DNA from: Membranipora membranacea
Taxonomy: Eukaryota; Bryozoa; Gymnolaemata; Cheilostomatida; Membraniporidae
Length of the DNA: 64,000 bases
Direction of reading: 5' to 3'
NCBI GenBank assembly: GCA_914767715.1
Contig: OU612065.1
Span: forward strand, 3,782,001-3,846,000
In this document: positions 61,401 through 64,000 of the stretch, one piece after another
How positions within the stretch are numbered: the first letter of the stretch is position 1
Layout of the letters: every line of letters begins with the position of its first letter
The notes under the pieces: generated by a model
Seen by the model: the letters and a program-made list of their open reading frames with translations, nothing else
What the model was told of the DNA's origin: nothing
Database searches by the model: none
Made by a program: the position numbers and the translations under genes

Positions 61401-64000
61401 ATTAAAAATACAAGTACAGGTAGAACATCCCCTAGACAGAAAATACCTTTTCTCACTGTACCAATCTTTCATAATGGCAGCAAAAAATGCTGGTCTGCTT
61501 GTCTGTGGATAATGATGGCCAAGTAAAACAAGTCAAAGCACAAAATGTGCAACGGTGCAGTCTCATGAGTGAGTGACACTTAGTGGTGTTGGGAGAGCGC
61601 ATAACATTAACTTTAAATTTGTTAATGATACAGAGGGGCACAGTTAATTAGCAAGCTGCTCAGAAAGAGAGTGGAGGAGCAGGAACGTGACCAGGAAACA
61701 GAGCTCAGAAAAATTAGCTACAAGATGGAGAGAATCAAGCTGAGGAATCGTCGTCTTGGCGGTGCTTCTACAGATAACTGGGACCACTTTGAAGGTAAGT
61801 ATGTAACAACCTGCTAACTTACTGCTAATGAGTTCCTATGTTAGAAGCTAGAAGGGTGGTAAGGGTTCATTACAGGTGAACATTTACCCGAACAAAGATA
61901 GTAAATAACTAGTATATTGAACTGAACAAATTTTGCTCTCTGTTTAGCAGATGATGGAGGTAGTATATCTCGCTATTTGTTTCGCCAGCCGGTGTTGACT
62001 TTCTATAACTATTCGTCCCATGCAGTTGTCTGAAGCTTCAGTGTACATCATGACTTACTATTGGTTGAGCCTTTGCTGTTGATTGAAAGTTCTTTTGTGA
62101 TTCAGAGACTGCCGCATTTGCTTAAAAAAAGCCAAGCACTGCATGGAATTCCATCCTACTATCCTATTTTACCTAATGTGAAGGGTCCTCCGAGTCATAG
62201 TCTTTGCTCCTATTTGCATTTCGAGGCATATCAAATTATTTTAAATGTTTTTCTACAATTGCAAAAATGTTATTAGGAATCCTCCAGACCACTTTGACTG
62301 ATTTAATGTTATTTTGGCTATGTGGTCAATTTAGAATACAATGCGAAGGTATCATACCCTACTTTAAAGATCGATCATAACTTTTATTATTTCATCAGTA
62401 CTTATGCTTAATTGTCGGATATTTTAGTTATCCGCTCGGCAGATCCATCCATGTTCGAAGATGTAAGTGATGATGAGACAACATTGGCAGACATCTCTGA
62501 ACTGCGTGATTTTGACGAGGATGAGAACCAAGACTCTGGGCGAAAAGCAAACCCGGTCAAGGTAATATGTCCTGTGTTCTTGTACATATTTTTTCATTAA
62601 CTGAAGTCCTATATCGTAATGTTTGTTTTTTGATAGATGTGATCCCATTGACATTACAGGCTGAGAAATGAGATTTACCTTGAAAATTCACAGAAAAGTC
62701 TTGTTGTGATGCTGTTTTTGAATGATAAAAAACAAATGAAATGGCCGCTGTCAATGCTGATCTTTATTTTCAAATAAATAAAAGAAAGCAAGTATTTTAG
62801 AAAAATCATTTTATCTCAACGCTGGCACCCCAGTGGTGGAAAACCTCCTCTCCATGAGAATCAGCCCTTTGAGTTTATTTGGGGTGGACAAACCTCCCTG
62901 CCTAGCAAAGTAAATTAATGTTGATAATATAAACTTATTGTGATACAAACGTGTAAAGTTATGCCGATGAAATTACATGTTTACATGAGGATATATATGC
63001 CTATTTGTATCCATACCATCACTGACTTTAGGTTTACTCCAGAACACGTAATCAATAAGTCTTCTTAATTTGTTACAGATGTTAGTGACAGCTATAGATG
63101 GTGGATTAGATGCCTCACTTACTGCTTCAGGTAGAGAGAGACAGAAGGCTGCTGCCGGTACAGGTGCTGCTGCTGGGACTGAAGGCGATCAGGGTGAGTC
63201 TCGATCAGTCTGTGATCACCTGGTCGATGATTGCTTTTCACATGTAATGTCATTTCTTGTTATTCTCCAAATATTTAGATTTATGATATTGATTGTGTAT
63301 ACAATGTGGTGAATATTTACAGGACAAGGTGTCTCGAAGCACAAACCAGCAGCAGATGAAGACAGTGCAAATACCACTGCTGATACCTTTGTTTCTGCCG
63401 AAGACGTGATACTGCAGCCTAAACCTGAGACATCACAGTCCGGCTCCACAAACCTCATATCACAAGGTAATCCACCTTTGTCTGTAACAAATGATACAAT
63501 TAGGAAGCTCCTTTAGTTGATACGTTTCATAATTTCTAAAACATACCATTGCATGCTATCTGCCAAAGGTACATCAAAATAGTGTCTTCGAAGAATAAGA
63601 GAACCCAAAGTTTTAAGGCTCTGATTGATACACATGATGATACCAGCTGTATCAATAGCTCGGGTGTAACAGCCTTATGCGTCTGTCTAACTTATGTATG
63701 TCTCAATACAGCTGGTGAGCAAGTAACCACAGGAGACAGATGGTTTAAAGCCTTCATTATTGACTGTATAAAATGGGTCATAGATAGACTGAACACAATC
63801 TCAAGAGATTACAGAACTGTGGCTATGAGACTGGACAAGGATCAAGTTAAAGAAAAAAAGAAAGAAATGGTAGGTCGTAAAGTTTTTAGACTCAATCTAT
63901 AACATAAGATACTTATCCTGGTGGTCAACAAACATGAAAGCTTTGTTCACTGTAGAATATTCCTACCGTGAGTTAACCGCGTCATTTTCCTTAAATCCAC
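46485..64000 (+). CDS. PIEZO: Piezo mechanosensitive ion channel, N-terminal part (continues past window)
   Basis: Piezo is a trimeric plasma-membrane cation channel opened by membrane tension. Thirty-three exons were traced: 46485-46551, 47175-47267, 47593-47733, 48267-48306, 48701-48939, 49618-49846, 50317-50464, 50876-50956, 51377-51601, 51891-52169, 52341-52416, 53124-53171, 53433-53572, 53825-53973, 54178-54342, 54798-54853, 55077-55231, 55630-55770, 55991-56200, 56458-56649, 56869-57079, 57670-57786, 57939-58101, 58280-58468, 58622-58803, 59130-59144, 60937-61102, 61634-61794, 61948-61959, 62428-62561, 63079-63193, 63323-63466 and 63712-63869. All phases agree, giving about 1547 aa. Recognisable blocks are the N-terminus LLSRILLPIFLLA, LDYPW-like DYPWSTWSTD, EKEAGLLWDILAF-LIQRRVYMS and the charged beam helix RKISYKMERIKLRNRR. 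An acidic, low-complexity loop and the next helical unit follow. The pore, anchor and cap lie outside the window. Confidence 0.95.
47777..48056. mobile_element. ~280-bp inverted-repeat MITE in Piezo intron 3
   Basis: The ends are CACATTGTTCCAGATGAC and, inverted, GTCTGGGACAATGTG. The arms share ATCCCAGAT and CCCAGTC-ATGTTCACAT blocks. A central hairpin pairs GGAAAGTTTG with CAAACTTTCC (about 47940-47966). The word CTGGGATAGT or its reverse complement occurs at least three times inside. No clear target-site duplication was seen and no coding frame is present. Confidence 0.75.
49069..49132 (+). repeat. Self-complementary 17-bp tandem repeat in Piezo intron 5
   Basis: Almost four copies of CCTGTAAAACTTTACAG; the first copy has one extra A and the last is cut short. 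Each unit is itself an inverted repeat, CTGTAAA-AC-TTTACAG. Confidence 0.9.
49318..49368. mobile_element. 33-bp palindrome with exact 9-bp flanking direct repeats
   Basis: Bases 49327-49359 form a hairpin with 16-bp arms around one central base. It starts TAGCCTTGTTCACCGG and ends in the reverse complement, AGGCTA. ATCATGACC flanks it at 49318-49326 and 49360-49368. It lies in Piezo intron 5. The ends and the 9-bp duplication match the 37.9 kb insertion, although the interior sequence differs. Confidence 0.88.
55853..55870 (+). repeat. AT dinucleotide microsatellite
   Basis: An uninterrupted AT repeat in Piezo intron 18. Similar AT-rich tracts occur at about 47005-47050 in intron 1. Confidence 0.8.
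59145..60936. other. Piezo intron 26, longest in the visible part of the gene
   Basis: A 1.8 kb intron following the 15-nt exon. No repeat family, exon or RNA gene was recognised in it. Confidence 0.6.

Noticed and set aside
1-64000. CRISPR array, prokaryotic operon, defence island or viral genome
   Set aside because: No spaced direct-repeat array or operon-like run of long frames; all genes are intron-rich animal genes, and the only retroelement remnant is a broken LINE.

Overview
This is a 64 kb piece of nuclear DNA from an animal, most likely an invertebrate. It is AT-rich. Every recognisable gene is split by many short GT-AG introns of about 150-2200 bp, and the families are metazoan: a GCM-domain transcription factor, Piezo, O-GlcNAcase with its C-terminal acetyltransferase-like domain, alkaline ceramidase, Nop52/RRP1 and CENATAC. 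I cannot name the phylum from sequence alone. There are no rRNA genes, no confident tRNA genes, no CRISPR array and no prokaryotic operon.

Layout. RRP1/RRP1B-like is on the minus strand at 1-5108; its 3' end lies beyond the window. Then comes a 1.9 kb divergent intergenic region with a 21-base G run. CENATAC is on the plus strand at 7040-11071 (8 exons, 273 aa). A possible small single-pass membrane protein is on the minus strand at 11260-11553. OGA is on the minus strand at 12688-22280 (16 exons, 911 aa). The next 11 kb (22281-33441) have no host gene and hold transposon-derived DNA: two long-inverted-repeat elements, a hairpin MITE, a decayed LINE and small satellites. GCM follows at 33442-37279 (+, 6 exons, 592 aa), then ACER at 40565-43632 (+, 6 exons, 309 aa), then Piezo from 46485 to the right edge (+, 33 exons seen, about 1547 aa of a family usually near 2500 aa). 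I joined the exons by reading the frames. Splice phases agree throughout, and the total lengths of the four complete genes are exact multiples of three.

The genes do not form one pathway. RRP1 acts in nucleolar rRNA processing, CENATAC in minor-spliceosome splicing, OGA in O-GlcNAc removal, GCM in cell-fate control, ACER in sphingolipid breakdown and Piezo in mechanosensation. The head-to-head RRP1/CENATAC pair may share a promoter region.

The unusual content is in the mobile DNA. Two tiny near-perfect palindromes (50 and 33 bp) share TAGCCT...AGGCTA ends, and each is flanked by its own exact 9-bp direct repeat. A 106-bp palindrome has exact 8-bp flanking repeats, and a diverged relative lies at 38.9 kb. 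A 2.2 kb inverted-repeat element has arms built of ~16-nt units plus a tRNA-like segment. A 0.5 kb inverted-repeat element ends about 5 nt before an ACER exon, so it appears to supply that exon's 3' splice region. I found no sign of a defence system or biosynthetic cluster.
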